DNA of 64,000 nucleotides from the NCBI RefSeq assembly GCF_000633355.1, contig NZ_AYMQ01000063.1, positions 1 to 64,000 of the forward strand. Direction: 5' to 3'. This stretch comes from Serratia sp. H1w (lineage in GTDB: Bacteria > Pseudomonadota > Gammaproteobacteria > Enterobacterales > Enterobacteriaceae). Below are positions 46,905 to 57,191 of the stretch, piece after piece (positions within the stretch are counted from its first letter, which is position 1; the number at the start of each line of letters is the position of its first letter). Made by a program: the position numbers and the translations under genes. The notes beneath the pieces were generated by a model that was not told the DNA's origin, did not search any database, and saw only the letters and a program-made list of their open reading frames with translations.

Positions 46905-48395
46905 GTGACGGCGTTATTAGAATTAAAACAGATAAAGAAGTCTTTTCCGGGCGTGAAGGCATTGGATGGTATTGACCTCACCATTCAGCATGGCCAAATA
47001 CACGCGTTGCTAGGGGAAAACGGTGCCGGTAAATCAACGTTGGTGAAAATCCTGTGTGGTATTCACCAACCGGATTCTGGCGAAATAATCATGGAGGGTA
47101 AAAGCCGCCAGTTTGCCAATTATCGGCAGGCCATTAATGCCGGAGTGGGCATTATATTTCAGGAATTCTCGCTTATTCCTTATATGAACGCCTTGGACAA
47201 TATTTTCCTCAATCGGGAAATCAGGAACCGCTGGGGATTATTAGATCGCAAAGCCATGCGCAAAAAAGCCGAGGCTATTTTCAAACGGCTGACGGTGAAT
47301 ATCGACCTGGATTGCCCGGTAGCGCAGTTGAGCGTGGCGCAGCAGCAGTTTGTCGAGATTGCCAAGGCGCTGTCTTTGGATGCCCGCATGCTGGTGCTGG
47401 ATGAGCCAACTGCCACTTTGACGCCGGGTGAAGCCGATCACCTGTTCAGCGTGATGAACGATCTGAAATTGCTGGGCGTCGGCATGATATTCATCTCCCA
47501 CCATCTGGATGAAATCTTCACCGTCTGCGACCAGATCACCGTCTTGCGCGACGGTACTTATGTGCAAACGCTGCCCACGGCCGACACCAACGTGGATGAA
47601 CTGGTGAAGCTGATGGTCGGGCGCAAAATCGAAAATGCCTTCCCAGTGAAAGCACATCCTGTCGATACTTCGGTACGCCTGTTGGAAGCCAGCATTCAGC
47701 GTACCAAGCATCAGCAGGAAGATCGTTTCCACCTGTTCAAAGGGGAGATCCTCGGATTTGCTGGCCTGGTAGGTTCTGGCCGTACCGAGACGGTCTCCGC
47801 GCTGATCGGTGCCAGCCCCTGCTATCGCAAACAGGTCAGTCTCGGCGGGCAAGCAACCACCCTGCGTAACCCGGCTTTGGCATTGAAGCAAGGCATTGGC
47901 CTGCTGCCGGAAAGCCGTAAAACCGAAGGATTGGTGCTGCCCTTTTCCGTGGCCCAGAACATCACCCTCAATCGCCATGAGCGGTTCGGCAAAATATTCG
48001 TTAACGCCCGCAAGGACGACGACATCGTGCAACGTCTGATCCGCGCGGTGGGTGTGAAAACGCCGGACGCGGACACCGTAGTCAGCACGCTGAGCGGCGG
48101 CAACCAGCAGAAGGTGGTCATTGCCCGCTGGCTGAACAATGACTGCAACATCCTTATTTTTGATGAGCCTACCCGTGGCATTGACGTCGGCGCCAAATCC
48201 GAAATCTATCAGCTGATGCAACAGCTCACGCAGAAAGGCATTTCCATCATCATGATTTCATCTGAATTACCGGAAATTATCGGCGTTTGCGATCGCGTGC
48301 TGGTGTTCCGCGGTGGCCACATTGTTGCCGAATTGGCAGGTGATGAAATCGAGTCTCATAACATCATGCTTCATGCAACCGGGAGTGCATTATGA
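46905..48395 (+). CDS. RbsA-like sugar ABC importer ATPase (two ATPase domains)
   Basis: 496 residues. The start is GTG at 46905, preceded by GGAGGAG at six bases. First nucleotide-binding domain: Walker [10 protein letters not shown], signature-region LSVAQQQ, Walker [10 protein letters not shown]. The second domain lacks a standard Walker A (GLVGSGRTE), as usual in RbsA/XylG proteins, and has LSGGNQQK and [14 protein letters not shown]. It energises uptake with the permease at 48392. The ATGA overlap with the permease gene indicates coupling. Confidence 0.93.
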   Translation: MTALLELKQIKKSFPGVKALDGIDLTIQHGQIHALLGENGAGKSTLVKILCGIHQPDSGEIIMEGKSRQFANYRQAINAGVGIIFQEFSLIPYMNALDNIFLNREIRNRWGLLDRKAMRKKAEAIFKRLTVNIDLDCPVAQLSVAQQQFVEIAKALSLDARMLVLDEPTATLTPGEADHLFSVMNDLKLLGVGMIFISHHLDEIFTVCDQITVLRDGTYVQTLPTADTNVDELVKLMVGRKIENAFPVKAHPVDTSVRLLEASIQRTKHQQEDRFHLFKGEILGFAGLVGSGRTETVSALIGASPCYRKQVSLGGQATTLRNPALALKQGIGLLPESRKTEGLVLPFSVAQNITLNRHERFGKIFVNARKDDDIVQRLIRAVGVKTPDADTVVSTLSGGNQQKVVIARWLNNDCNILIFDEPTRGIDVGAKSEIYQLMQQLTQKGISIIMISSELPEIIGVCDRVLVFRGGHIVAELAGDEIESHNIMLHATGSAL

Positions 48396-49381
48396 TCGGA
48401 ATTGAACAATCTCCACCTTCGCAGGTGGCCCAGAAGCAGAGCCTCGGCAAGCGCTGGGAGAAGTTGCTGCACCACCCAGCGATGCTGCCATTTATCGGCT
48501 TCGCCATCCTGTTCCTGTTAATGAGCGGGTTGAATGACAGCTTCCTGACGGTCAATAACCTGACCAACGTGGCACGCCAGGTGTCGATCAACGCCATTAT
48601 TGCGGTGGGCATGACCTGCGCGATCCTGACCGGCGGTATCGATCTCTCGGTCGGGCCGGTAATGGCACTGTCCGGTTCGATTGCCGCTGGCTTGATGCTG
48701 GGCGGCATCCCAATCCCGCTGGCGATGGTCGCCGCGTTGGTGATCGGTGCCCTGTTCGGGCTGGCCAACGGCGCCTGTATCGCTTATCTGCGTATGCCAC
48801 CCATTATCGTGACCCTGGCGTCAATGGGCATCGCCCGTGGTTTGGCGTTGCTGTATACCGGCGGCTATCCGATTTCCGGCCTGCCAGACATGTTCTCCTT
48901 CTTTGGACGTGGTTCCGTGTTAGGCATTCAGGTGCCGGTGCTGATCATGGTCGGCGTCTACATTCTGGCCTACCTGATGCTTAACCACCTGCCGTTTGGT
49001 CGTTACGTCTACGCCATTGGCGGCAACGAAGAAGCCGCGCGCCTGAGCGGTATCCGCGTTCCACGCTACAAAGTCCTGGTGTATGTGGTGAGCGGCACGA
49101 CCGCCGCGCTGGCCGGGTTGGTACTGACTTCGCGCCTGATGAGCGGGCAACCCAACGCCGGTGAAGGGTTTGAACTGGATGCCATCGCCGCCGTCGTGCT
49201 TGGCGGAGCCGCCATTTCCGGTGGCAGAGGCGCCATCATCGGCACGCTGGTCGGTGCCATGATGCTCGGCGTACTGAACAACGGCCTCAATTTGATGAGC
49301 GTATCGCCTTATATCCAGAACGTGGTCAAGGGCGGCATTATCCTCGCGGCGATCTACCTCAGTTCCAGCCGCCGTAAATAA
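48392..49381 (+). CDS. RbsC-like sugar ABC importer permease
   Basis: Integral membrane protein of 329 residues and about nine helices, RbsC/XylH family. Typical segments: [67 protein letters not shown] and [29 protein letters not shown] cytoplasmic N-terminal stretch of about 40 residues precedes helix 1. It forms the transporter with the ATPase and binding protein upstream. Confidence 0.93.
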   Translation: MIGIEQSPPSQVAQKQSLGKRWEKLLHHPAMLPFIGFAILFLLMSGLNDSFLTVNNLTNVARQVSINAIIAVGMTCAILTGGIDLSVGPVMALSGSIAAGLMLGGIPIPLAMVAALVIGALFGLANGACIAYLRMPPIIVTLASMGIARGLALLYTGGYPISGLPDMFSFFGRGSVLGIQVPVLIMVGVYILAYLMLNHLPFGRYVYAIGGNEEAARLSGIRVPRYKVLVYVVSGTTAALAGLVLTSRLMSGQPNAGEGFELDAIAAVVLGGAAISGGRGAIIGTLVGAMMLGVLNNGLNLMSVSPYIQNVVKGGIILAAIYLSSSRRK

Positions 49382-49397
49382 GTCAGGGAGCACGGAT

Positions 49398-50888
49398 ATG
49401 GGATATTTTCTGGGCATTGATATTGGCGGCACGCTGATCAAGGCGGGCCTCTACCGGGCTAACGGTGATGAGATTGCCGTGGCGGAATGTGATGGGGAAA
49501 CCGTTTCCCCACAGCCCGGCTTCTCTGAGCGCGAGATGGAAGGTCTGTGGCGCGATCTTTGCCAGACCATTCGTCAGGTGCTTAGCCTCGCGGCGATCAC
49601 CGGCGAACAGGTGCGCGGCGTGAGTTTTTCATCGCACGGCAAGGGGCTCTATGCCATTGACAAGCAAGGTCAGCCAGTGCGTAACGGCATCGTGTCTTCA
49701 GATACTCGCGCCACGGCGATGGTGGTTGAGTTACAGCAACAGGGTATCGAAGCCATCACCTACCCACGCAGCCTGCAACCTGTCTGGAACAGTCATCCGG
49801 CAGTGCTGTTACGCTGGTTGAAGCAGCATGAGCCAGCACGGTTTGAGGCCATCGATCGGGTGCTGATGGCCCATGACTATCTGCGTTTTCGTCTGACGGG
49901 TGAAGCGACGGCGGAAATCACCAACATCTCCGGCAGCAACCTGTTTAATCAGCAAACGGCCGATTACGACCCGGTGTTGATGACAGCCTTCGGCATCGAA
50001 GAAGTGGCCGATAAAACCGCGCCGCTGCTAGGCTCAGCCGAGCTTGCCGGGCAAGTCACCGCTGCGGCCTCCGCCCAATGCGGATTGTCAGCAGGAACGG
50101 CGGTGTATGGCGGCCTGTTTGATGTGGTTGGCGCGGCCTTGTGCTCGGGGGTCGTCGACGATCGCACTCTGAGCGCCGTGGCTGGCACCTGGTCGATCGC
50201 CACCTGTGTAACGGAGAGCCTGATCCCCTCCTCCCATCCCTTTGCCTGGGGACGGTATTGCATGGAAGGCCGCTACTTTGTCCACGAAGGTAGCCCAACT
50301 TCGGCGAGCAATCTGGCCTGGTTCTTACGCCAGTTTTGCGACAACGACCACCAGCGCTATGCGCAGTTTAATCGTTGGGTACAAGAACGCAGCCAGCGGC
50401 CAAGCGACATCACCTTCCTGCCCTATCTGTTCGGCTCCAACCTCGGCAGCAACCTGCCGGGCGGGTTGATTGGCCTGAGCGGGCACCATGATATGGCCGA
50501 TATCGTCCATGCGATTTATCAGGGCATCGTGTTCTCGCATCTGGTTCATCAGGATCGCTTGGTGGAGCTAAATCCGCGGGTGGAACGTATCCGTATGACC
50601 GGCGGCCCCACACAGTCTGACGTGTGGATGCAGATGTTTGCCAACGCCGGCAATTTGCCGCTGGAAGTGGTCAATATCCAGCAAAGTGGCTGCCGGGCCG
50701 CGGCGATATGTGCCGCCGTGGGTGCCGGGGAATACAGCAGCTTTAACGAAGCGGTGCAGGTGATCAAACCTGAATTGCAAACCTATTATCCCGACGCGGC
50801 GGCTAACAAATGCTTACGCGATAGCTATGCGGGTTACTTGAATATCGCCCAAGCATTAAATAAGGCCAATCATCATGCAAACCACTAA
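49398..50888 (+). CDS. FGGY-family carbohydrate kinase, L-xylulokinase-like
   Basis: 496 residues. Motifs: FLGIDIGGTLIKAGLY (phosphate 1), VSFSSHGKGLYAID, MAHDYLRFRLTGE, GGLFDVVGAAL, AVAGTWSIATC and RMTGGPTQSDVWMQMFAN (adenosine). Several segments equal E. coli LyxK as I recall it (SSHGKG/SAQGKG, HDYLR, NISxSNL, GGLFDVV, GGPxxSDVWMQM), so phosphorylation of L-xylulose to L-xylulose 5-phosphate is the best call. GGGAG lies seven bases before the ATG. It overlaps the epimerase gene by 14 bases. Confidence 0.85.
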   Translation: MGYFLGIDIGGTLIKAGLYRANGDEIAVAECDGETVSPQPGFSEREMEGLWRDLCQTIRQVLSLAAITGEQVRGVSFSSHGKGLYAIDKQGQPVRNGIVSSDTRATAMVVELQQQGIEAITYPRSLQPVWNSHPAVLLRWLKQHEPARFEAIDRVLMAHDYLRFRLTGEATAEITNISGSNLFNQQTADYDPVLMTAFGIEEVADKTAPLLGSAELAGQVTAAASAQCGLSAGTAVYGGLFDVVGAALCSGVVDDRTLSAVAGTWSIATCVTESLIPSSHPFAWGRYCMEGRYFVHEGSPTSASNLAWFLRQFCDNDHQRYAQFNRWVQERSQRPSDITFLPYLFGSNLGSNLPGGLIGLSGHHDMADIVHAIYQGIVFSHLVHQDRLVELNPRVERIRMTGGPTQSDVWMQMFANAGNLPLEVVNIQQSGCRAAAICAAVGAGEYSSFNEAVQVIKPELQTYYPDAAANKCLRDSYAGYLNIAQALNKANHHANH

Positions 50889-51744
50889 TAACGTCACGCT
50901 GGGGCTGTACGAGAAAGCCTTGCCAGCAGATCTTGATTGGTCACAACGGCTGGGTATTGCCAGTGAACTGGGCTTCCAGTTTATGGAGATCTCCATTGAT
51001 GAGCAGCCGGAGCGCCAACAACGTCTGGACTGGGATCGTCAGCAGCGGCTGGCGCTGATTAACGCCCGTTTTGACAGCGGTATCACTATACCCAGCATGT
51101 GCTTATCCGCTCATCGCCGCTATCCGTTTGGCAGTAATGATGCGGCTATCCGGCAGCAAGCACGCACGTTGATGGAGAAGGCGGTAGATTTCGCCGTTGA
51201 CGTCGGCGTCAGGAATATTCAGCTAGCGGGTTATGACGTCTATTACGAAACGGCCGATCGCCATACGCGCCAGCGTTTTATCGAAGGAATGCAATGGGCG
51301 GTAGCACTGGCGGCCAAAGCTCAAGTGATGCTGTCCGTAGAGATTATGGATACCACCTTTATCAACAGCATCAGCAAATGGCGCGAGTTTGCCCGGCAGA
51401 TTGAAAGCCCATGGTTCACCGTCTATCCCGATATCGGCAACCTCAGCGCCTGGGGCAATGACGTCACCTTCGAGCTGGAGCACGGCATCGATAAGATCAC
51501 CGCCATTCATTTAAAAGATACCTTGCCGGTGCTACCAGGCACCACAGGGCAATTCCGCGATGTGCCTTTCGGTAGCGGCTGCGTCGATTTCGCTCATACC
51601 TTTGCCGTGTTAAAGCGGCTCAACTATCGCGGCCCGTTCCTGCTGGAAATGTGGACCCGCAACGACGGCCAGGATATCCAACATATCAGCCAGGCCAAAA
51701 GCTGGATCGAGCAGCAGATGAAACAGGGAGGTATCACATGTTAA
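50875..51744 (+). CDS. L-ribulose/L-xylulose-5-phosphate 3-epimerase (UlaE/SgbU family)
   Basis: 289 residues, TIM-barrel of the xylose isomerase-like superfamily. Shared with E. coli Ula[82 protein letters not shown] and [10 protein letters not shown]. It converts L-xylulose 5-phosphate to L-ribulose 5-phosphate. Metal-binding Glu/Asp/His residues appear in these blocks. It overlaps both neighbours, so the three enzymes are made together. Confidence 0.92.
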   Translation: MQTTNNVTLGLYEKALPADLDWSQRLGIASELGFQFMEISIDEQPERQQRLDWDRQQRLALINARFDSGITIPSMCLSAHRRYPFGSNDAAIRQQARTLMEKAVDFAVDVGVRNIQLAGYDVYYETADRHTRQRFIEGMQWAVALAAKAQVMLSVEIMDTTFINSISKWREFARQIESPWFTVYPDIGNLSAWGNDVTFELEHGIDKITAIHLKDTLPVLPGTTGQFRDVPFGSGCVDFAHTFAVLKRLNYRGPFLLEMWTRNDGQDIQHISQAKSWIEQQMKQGGITC

Positions 51745-52430
51745 GCGAGCTGAAGCAGCAGGTGTTGGCGGCCAATCTCAGCCTGCCAGGCTATGGGTTG
51801 GTGACCTTTACCTGGGGCAACGTGTCGGCAATCGATCGCCAGCAGGGACTGGTGGTCATCAAACCTTCGGGGATCGCCTACGAGGAGATGACGCTGGAAG
51901 ATCTGGTGGTGGTGGATTTGGACGGCGTGATTAAAGAAGGGCAGCGTAAACCGTCCTCAGATACCGATACCCATTTGGCGCTGTATCGCGCCTTTCCCAC
52001 TATCGGCGGCATCGTTCATACCCATAGCCGTAATGCCACCATCTGGGCACAGGCTGGCCAGGCTATCCCGGCGTTGGGTACCACGCATGCCGACTATTTT
52101 TATGGGGACATTCCCTGCACGCGTCCCATGCGTGGGGACGAAATTACTGGCGACTATGAGCGGGAAACCGGCCAGGTGATCATCGAGACATTCCAGCAGG
52201 CGAAGCGCGATCCACAGCAGGTGCCGGGGGTGCTGGTCTATTCCCACGGGCCGTTCGCCTGGGGGAAAACGGCAGCAGATGCGGTGCATAATGCCGTGGT
52301 GATGGAGGAAGTGGCGGCCATGGCGATGGCCACGCGGCAGTTAACCCCGGCGATCCCGGCCATGCAACCGGCGCTGTTGGATAAGCACTTTTTACGCAAG
52401 CACGGTAAAAACGCTTACTACGGGCAGTAA
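51738..52430 (+). CDS. L-ribulose-5-phosphate 4-epimerase (AraD/UlaF/SgbE family)
   Basis: Class II aldolase-like zinc enzyme, 230 residues from the ATG at 51738, the family length; a 29-codon extension into the previous gene is rejected. Motifs: [30 protein letters not shown], the zinc-binding [20 protein letters not shown], and [10 protein letters not shown]. It forms D-xylulose 5-phosphate, which enters the pentose phosphate pathway and completes the route from L-xylulose. It is the last gene of the operon, five bases before the repeat at 52435. Confidence 0.94.
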   Translation: MLSELKQQVLAANLSLPGYGLVTFTWGNVSAIDRQQGLVVIKPSGIAYEEMTLEDLVVVDLDGVIKEGQRKPSSDTDTHLALYRAFPTIGGIVHTHSRNATIWAQAGQAIPALGTTHADYFYGDIPCTRPMRGDEITGDYERETGQVIIETFQQAKRDPQQVPGVLVYSHGPFAWGKTAADAVHNAVVMEEVAAMAMATRQLTPAIPAMQPALLDKHFLRKHGKNAYYGQ

Positions 52431-52434
52431 AAGG

Positions 52435-52559
52435 CCCCCTCACCCCAGCCCTCTCCCCAAAAAGGAGAGGGAGCCAGTGCGGCGTAGCGGTTGAGTCAGG
52501 AGCAAAAATGTGGCACGTTCAGTCCCCTCTCCCTGTGGGAGAGGGTTAGGGTGAGGGGA
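52435..52559. repeat. CCCTCACC-type inverted repeat element (copy A)
   Basis: An element of 125 bases bounded by inverted arms (CCCCCTCACCCCAGCCCTC... and ...GAGGGTTAGGGTGAGGGG). Each arm also forms its own hairpin (CCCTCTCC/GGAGAGGG and CCCTCTCCC/GGGAGAGGG). It fills the gap between the converging 4-epimerase and lacI-type genes with only a few bases to spare on each side. Related copies lie at 57811-57960 and 61314-61473. Confidence 0.85.
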
Positions 52560-52566
52560 GCACACA

Positions 52567-53571
52567 TCACTCCACCAGCAACATCCCGGTGAAGAATTCC
52601 CGCCTTAAGGGTTGGTCGCTGCTATTATTTTTAATCGCATTAAACAGGAGTTCCGCCGCTATTTCCCCAAGCACCTGCGTGTCGTGATAAACCCCGGCAA
52701 TATGTTGGCCATAATCCCGCGCTTTGGGAGGTTCATCGATCGAAAAGAATTTTACCCGATGATAAATATCCAACTGATGGCACAATGAAATAGCGCCTAG
52801 TGTGATAATACCGTTGAGACCAACGATATAATCCGGTTGATGCCGTTCATCGGCGAGATATTCTTTAACCCGTGCCGCCTGAGAAATAAAATCATAATCG
52901 CCATTAATAATGGTGATTTTACCCCCCCTCCCCTCCAGAGCGTCAATAATGCCCTGAGTTCGCGCCAAGGTAATTTCCGAATCTGCCGGGCCACCCAGGA
53001 TCAGGATATTGCTTTCCGGCTGTTCAGCCAGGTATTTTCCGGCCAGCTTGCCAATCTCTTGGTTGTTGAGGAATACGCCACTAAGTTGTTGATTATAAAT
53101 ATCTCTGTCAATCAGAATTAGCGGGGTATGATAGCGTTCCGCCTGATCAAGATAGGCGGGTTGATAGTGCCGATCGTCGCGTACGGCAGAGAGCAAAATC
53201 CCCCGCGCCTTATAACCGAACAGCGCCTGTACCGCCTGCATTTCTGCCTCTTCACTACCGTCGGTATCAAACAGCATAATCTGATACCCCTGCAAGCGGG
53301 CAATGCGCGAAACGGTTTGGATCAGGTTAGAGTAAAAAGGGTTATACATGCTGCTGGTAACGATGCCGATAATTTGGCTGCTGCTTTTCTTTAATCCCTG
53401 AGCGAAAGCATTGGGAACATAATTAAGCTCTTTGGCAATAGCATGAATTTTCTCTAGCGTTTCAGACTTTACCAGTTCAGGTTTATTAAAAGCACGGGAG
53501 ACAGTGATATTGGTCACGTTGGCTCGGCGGGCAATATCCACAATGGTGGCATTAGAATTTGCTTTTGGCAC
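52567..53571 (-). CDS. LacI-family transcriptional regulator
   Basis: About 334 residues. The N-terminal helix-turn-helix is ATIVDIARRANVTNITVSRAFNKPELV, followed by the hinge helix ALNYVPN-like segment (NYVPNAFAQGLKKSS) and a periplasmic-binding-protein-like effector domain (IIGIVTSSMYNPFYSNLI, ILLSAVRDD, ILGGPADSEITLAR). A GTG at 53571 with AGGA six bases upstream is preferred over TTG at 53577, where that ribosome site would be too close. Convergent with the polyol operon, which it probably represses until its sugar or sugar phosphate is present. Confidence 0.88.
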   Translation of the reverse strand: MPKANSNATIVDIARRANVTNITVSRAFNKPELVKSETLEKIHAIAKELNYVPNAFAQGLKKSSSQIIGIVTSSMYNPFYSNLIQTVSRIARLQGYQIMLFDTDGSEEAEMQAVQALFGYKARGILLSAVRDDRHYQPAYLDQAERYHTPLILIDRDIYNQQLSGVFLNNQEIGKLAGKYLAEQPESNILILGGPADSEITLARTQGIIDALEGRGGKITIINGDYDFISQAARVKEYLADERHQPDYIVGLNGIITLGAISLCHQLDIYHRVKFFSIDEPPKARDYGQHIAGVYHDTQVLGEIAAELLFNAIKNNSSDQPLRREFFTGMLLVE

Positions 53572-53678
53572 CGTCAATCCTTGCTTTATTCATTAACAGA
53601 TTCCTTATTGTAGGGAAGCCGCCAGCAGTATGCCAGATGAATATGAACGGTGGTTTGTCGATTATGACGTAAGCCCTA

Positions 53679-53700
53679 CGCTCTCCAGCAAAAGAGAGCG
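53679..53700. other. Small hairpin between lacI-type gene and asmA
   Basis: CGCTCTC and GAGAGCG arms with an eight-base loop, 20 bases after the asmA stop on the minus strand. No T run follows on either strand, so it is at best a weak terminator or mRNA 3'-end stabiliser. Confidence 0.3.
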
Positions 53701-53720
53701 CGGGCCTGGCTCGATCGCGT

Positions 53721-55562
53721 TTACAGCTTATCGAGCAGCTTTTTCAGATCCTGGCCTTCCTGGGAATCTTTATTCTTCTCGGCCCACTTATTCAAGGCCC
53801 CTTTGGCGCGATCCTGCAGCGTTTTGCGTAGTAGCTGATCGAACTGTAGCTGATAATTGAGCTGATCCCATGGGCCATAGACACGCAGTGGGATTGGTGT
53901 TTCACGCAGCGTTGCGATCAACGCGTTGTTGCCCTGCCAACCTCCCGTCACCAGCACGTTCAGCGTCAAATCACACTGTTTGCCTGGCATATTGAGCGTG
54001 CCGTTGCCAGTCAGGCTCATCACCGGTGACTGGGCCTGTAGATCGCTGAGCGTGATTTGCCCTTTGCTCAAGCTGGCCTTGGCGCTCATTTGTTGCACTG
54101 CGGTATAACGCTGGTAGTTATCCTCGCCACGCACGCTACTGTCATTACGTGCGACGGCTTGCTGGATAAGCTGTTGGATATTCAAACCATGAAGTTGCGC
54201 ATTCTGCATCGAGAGTTCCGCCGTCCCTTGCCAGCGATGTTCGAAAGCAGCCGCATTGAGCCGATCGCCGCTCAAATCACCCTGCATGTTGAACGTGCCG
54301 GTCAACGCCAATGGCATGCCAAAGGCTTTGAGTACCTCACCCAGCTCAATTTGCCGTAACTGCGGCTGTAGCTTGATCAGCGGTTTAGCCGTTCGCGCAT
54401 CTAACAAACCAGGCAGAGAGAAATCACCGCCTGCCAGCTTGCCAGACAACGTTTCAACGGTCATTAACCCCCGTTGATTGTCAGCCTGTACCGCCAGATG
54501 ATTAATCGACATCCCACGGTAGGTGACCTGATCGGCCTTCAACTTGAGCTGCGCGTTGAAATCACGCAACACCTGTAAATTCTGCTGCGGATCGTCCGCC
54601 TGGTTGGCGATCACCGGGGCAGAGGTTACCGGCTGCGGCTGCGTCGCCTCATCAGGAATCTTGGTCTGCCAGCCCGAGAGCGCATCCAGGTTGAGCTGCG
54701 TGGCGCTGAGATCCAATGAATACGCGGGCACCGGCCCCAACTGCGCGCTGGCACTTCCCGTCAACTGACTATCATTGGCACTGAGCATCAGTTGGCTGAA
54801 GGCAATGAGCTGGGAAGACTGCTGATAAACCGCCTGTACGCTCCCTTCCCCCTTGATGCCGCCAGCAAGAATATCGGCACCTTCAAGCTGGTAGCTGAAC
54901 TGCGTAACCTGCGCGTCTACCTGGCGGGGAAATTGTTGCAGATCGACATTGGCCACCAGGTTGAAGGTCAGATCGCGTTGATCGCGATTCACCCGGCTGG
55001 AAAGCTCTATCTCCGCCTGATGTTTGTCATTTTGTTGCAGGGTCAGATTGATATCGCGAACGTTAATCTGTTCGTTATTGGCACGCTGCCAGATCAGCAG
55101 GCTGTCGACCACCCGCAGATTGTCGATGTCAAATTTCCACAGCGATCCCGAGCTATCATCCGCCTGGTTACCTCCGGGGGCTATAGGGGCATCAGGCTGG
55201 CTTTGCTCCGCACTGTCGGGGGTAAGGCGGATGACGGCGTTTTTCAGCATCACCTGCTTAACGTAAAGTTGATGGGAGAGAAGCGGCAGCAGTTTGACAT
55301 CCAGACGCATATTATCCGCACTGACCGCCGGAGCCGCAGCCCCTGGTGCGGTCAGCGTCATTCGCCCGGCAAGAATGCTCAACTGCGGCCAAACATGCCA
55401 ACGAAGGTCGCCTTCCAGCGTCAGATGATAGCCGCTGCTCTGCTCAACCTTCTTGGTCATATAGCCACGGAAATCGTTAGGATTAACCAGCAGCACCAAG
55501 GCAGACATCCCTGCCACCAGCACTACCAGCAAAATCACCAAAGCCGTCAGTAGTCTTCTCAT
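53721..55562 (-). CDS. asmA: AsmA: inner-membrane-anchored AsmA-family protein
   Basis: 613 residues (E. coli AsmA 617). An N-terminal membrane helix (LLTALVILLVVLVAGMSALVLLV) is followed by a long periplasmic beta-rich bridge-like domain and the conserved C-terminal AsmA region (GTFNMQGDLSGDRLN, CDLTLNVLVTGGWQG, PIPLRVYGPWDQLNYQLQF, ending in LKKLLDKL). The family is linked to outer-membrane assembly and lipid transport. It lies 35 bases after dcd in the order udk-dcd-asmA, as in E. coli. Confidence 0.94.
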   Translation of the reverse strand: MRRLLTALVILLVVLVAGMSALVLLVNPNDFRGYMTKKVEQSSGYHLTLEGDLRWHVWPQLSILAGRMTLTAPGAAAPAVSADNMRLDVKLLPLLSHQLYVKQVMLKNAVIRLTPDSAEQSQPDAPIAPGGNQADDSSGSLWKFDIDNLRVVDSLLIWQRANNEQINVRDINLTLQQNDKHQAEIELSSRVNRDQRDLTFNLVANVDLQQFPRQVDAQVTQFSYQLEGADILAGGIKGEGSVQAVYQQSSQLIAFSQLMLSANDSQLTGSASAQLGPVPAYSLDLSATQLNLDALSGWQTKIPDEATQPQPVTSAPVIANQADDPQQNLQVLRDFNAQLKLKADQVTYRGMSINHLAVQADNQRGLMTVETLSGKLAGGDFSLPGLLDARTAKPLIKLQPQLRQIELGEVLKAFGMPLALTGTFNMQGDLSGDRLNAAAFEHRWQGTAELSMQNAQLHGLNIQQLIQQAVARNDSSVRGEDNYQRYTAVQQMSAKASLSKGQITLSDLQAQSPVMSLTGNGTLNMPGKQCDLTLNVLVTGGWQGNNALIATLRETPIPLRVYGPWDQLNYQLQFDQLLRKTLQDRAKGALNKWAEKNKDSQEGQDLKKLLDKL

Positions 55563-55597
55563 GCCCTTCCTCGTGTCAGCGTAATACCGGTTCGCTG

Positions 55598-56179
55598 TTA
55601 ATCCTTGTCAATACGACTGGCCACGGCCCCTTGCTGATCCCTGTATTTTGCATCCTGGCGGCTGTTGTATGGCCGTGCCGCAGGCCCGGAAAGCGGTTCA
55701 AAGCTTAGCGCACCGATCAACATGCCAGGGCGTAACGCCAATGGCAGCTTACCTGAATTATAGAACTCCAGCACAATACAGCCTTGCCAACCTGGATCGA
55801 TACGGTGCGCGGTAACATGCACCATCAGGCCCAAACGGGCTAACGAAGAGCGGCCATCAAGCCAGCCCACCAGATCGTTGGGAATGGTGACCGACTCCAG
55901 CGTCACCGCCAGCGCCAGTTCGCCCGGATGGAGGAAGAAGGCTTCACCTTCCGGCAGCACGATTTCATCGCTCATCACGCGGTCAAGGGCAGCACTCACT
56001 TCATCCTTGGGGCCACTGAGATCGATAAAAGCGGCGGTATGGCCACGGAACACACGGAACTGATTGCCCAGACGGACATCCACTGTGGCCCCGTTAATAC
56101 GCTCAATGGGAGGACGCGGTGAAATCACCAGTTTTCCGTTATCCAGCCAGGCTTCTATATCGCGGTCGCACAGTCTCAT
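55598..56179 (-). CDS. dcd: Dcd: dCTP deaminase
   Basis: Deaminates dCTP to dUTP. 193 residues from the ATG at 56179, exactly the E. coli length; 27 upstream in-frame codons are rejected. It starts [24 protein letters not shown] and carries [45 protein letters not shown], which contains the trimeric active-site Ser, Arg and Glu residues of the family. Lies between udk and asmA. Confidence 0.97.
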   Translation of the reverse strand: MRLCDRDIEAWLDNGKLVISPRPPIERINGATVDVRLGNQFRVFRGHTAAFIDLSGPKDEVSAALDRVMSDEIVLPEGEAFFLHPGELALAVTLESVTIPNDLVGWLDGRSSLARLGLMVHVTAHRIDPGWQGCIVLEFYNSGKLPLALRPGMLIGALSFEPLSGPAARPYNSRQDAKYRDQQGAVASRIDKD

Positions 56180-56305
56180 TATTTTCTCCATTCCATCAAG
56201 GCACATAAACTCATACGAAAATTGCCACACAACGGGCTCAAGGTCTATGTCAGGACTCAAATAGTTCGCTAAAGGCCGGAAAAAAAGCGCCAGCCTGTTA
56301 ATGAC

Positions 56306-56947
56306 TTATTCAAAGAATTGGCTGATTTTGGCCTTCAGGATATCTATCGCGATACGGTTCTTACCGCCACGTGGCACGATAATATCGGCGTACTGCTTTG
56401 AAGGCTCAATAAACTGCAGGAACATTGGGCGCACGGTTTTCTGGTATTGCGCCATGACAGAATCCATGGAGCGGCCACGCTCATTCACGTCGCGCTTCAT
56501 ACGGCGCATCAGGCAGATATCCAGCGGGGTATCGACAAAGATCGAGAAGTTCATTTCCTGGCGCAGGCGAATATCCGTCAACAACAGGATCCCTTCCAGA
56601 ATGATGACCTTCTTCGGTTCCAGATGAATGGTCTCTTTTTTACGCGTATGTTCGGTGTAGCTATACAGCGGCAACTCGATCGCTTTACCGGCCTTCAGCG
56701 CTTGCAGATGCTGGAACAGCAGGTTGTGATCCATGGCGCTGGGGTGGTCATAGTTGGTTTTGACCCGCTCTTCCATGGTCAGGTGCGTTTGGTCTTTGTA
56801 GTAACTGTCTTCCGGGATCACACCGATGTGTTGATCGCCAACCTGATCGCGGAGTTCGCGGTATAACGTACTGGCAATAAGGCTTTTTCCGGAGGCTGAT
56901 GCGCCAGCTATACCAATAATGACGCACTGATGCGACTTGTCAGTCAT
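56306..56947 (-). CDS. udk: Udk: uridine/cytidine kinase
   Basis: Pyrimidine salvage kinase making UMP and CMP. 213 residues, as in E. coli. P-loop [11 protein letters not shown], then [34 protein letters not shown] and [12 protein letters not shown]. First gene of the udk-dcd-asmA group and divergent from the PAP2 gene. The 56948-57191 gap between them holds promoters but no gene. Confidence 0.97.
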   Translation of the reverse strand: MTDKSHQCVIIGIAGASASGKSLIASTLYRELRDQVGDQHIGVIPEDSYYKDQTHLTMEERVKTNYDHPSAMDHNLLFQHLQALKAGKAIELPLYSYTEHTRKKETIHLEPKKVIILEGILLLTDIRLRQEMNFSIFVDTPLDICLMRRMKRDVNERGRSMDSVMAQYQKTVRPMFLQFIEPSKQYADIIVPRGGKNRIAIDILKAKISQFFE

Positions 56948-57191
56948 AAAATTAAAGACCTGATTTCATATGTGGGGAAAGGGGGTATAAAACAGGCCAA
57001 TTATAGGGAGTTAGTCCCCTTGGCGCCAGCATTTAGACGGTATGATGGGAGATAATCACCGGATTAACGCGCAGATTTTCTGTTATCGGGGGATTTCAGA
57101 TTTTTTACGCTACTGCAAATCAGCGGCTCAGAGTACAATTCACACCATCATAAGACCGTCTTCGATTCTATCTCTTAGAGTACAACCATTA

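Noticed and set aside
47241-48221. 326-codon antisense open frame in the RbsA-like gene
   Set aside because: The overlapping plus-strand gene has complete ATPase motifs; the antisense product is unlike any known family.
52435-52559. Repeat arms as a CRISPR array
   Set aside because: There are only paired inverted arms, no regularly spaced direct repeats with unique spacers, and no cas genes.
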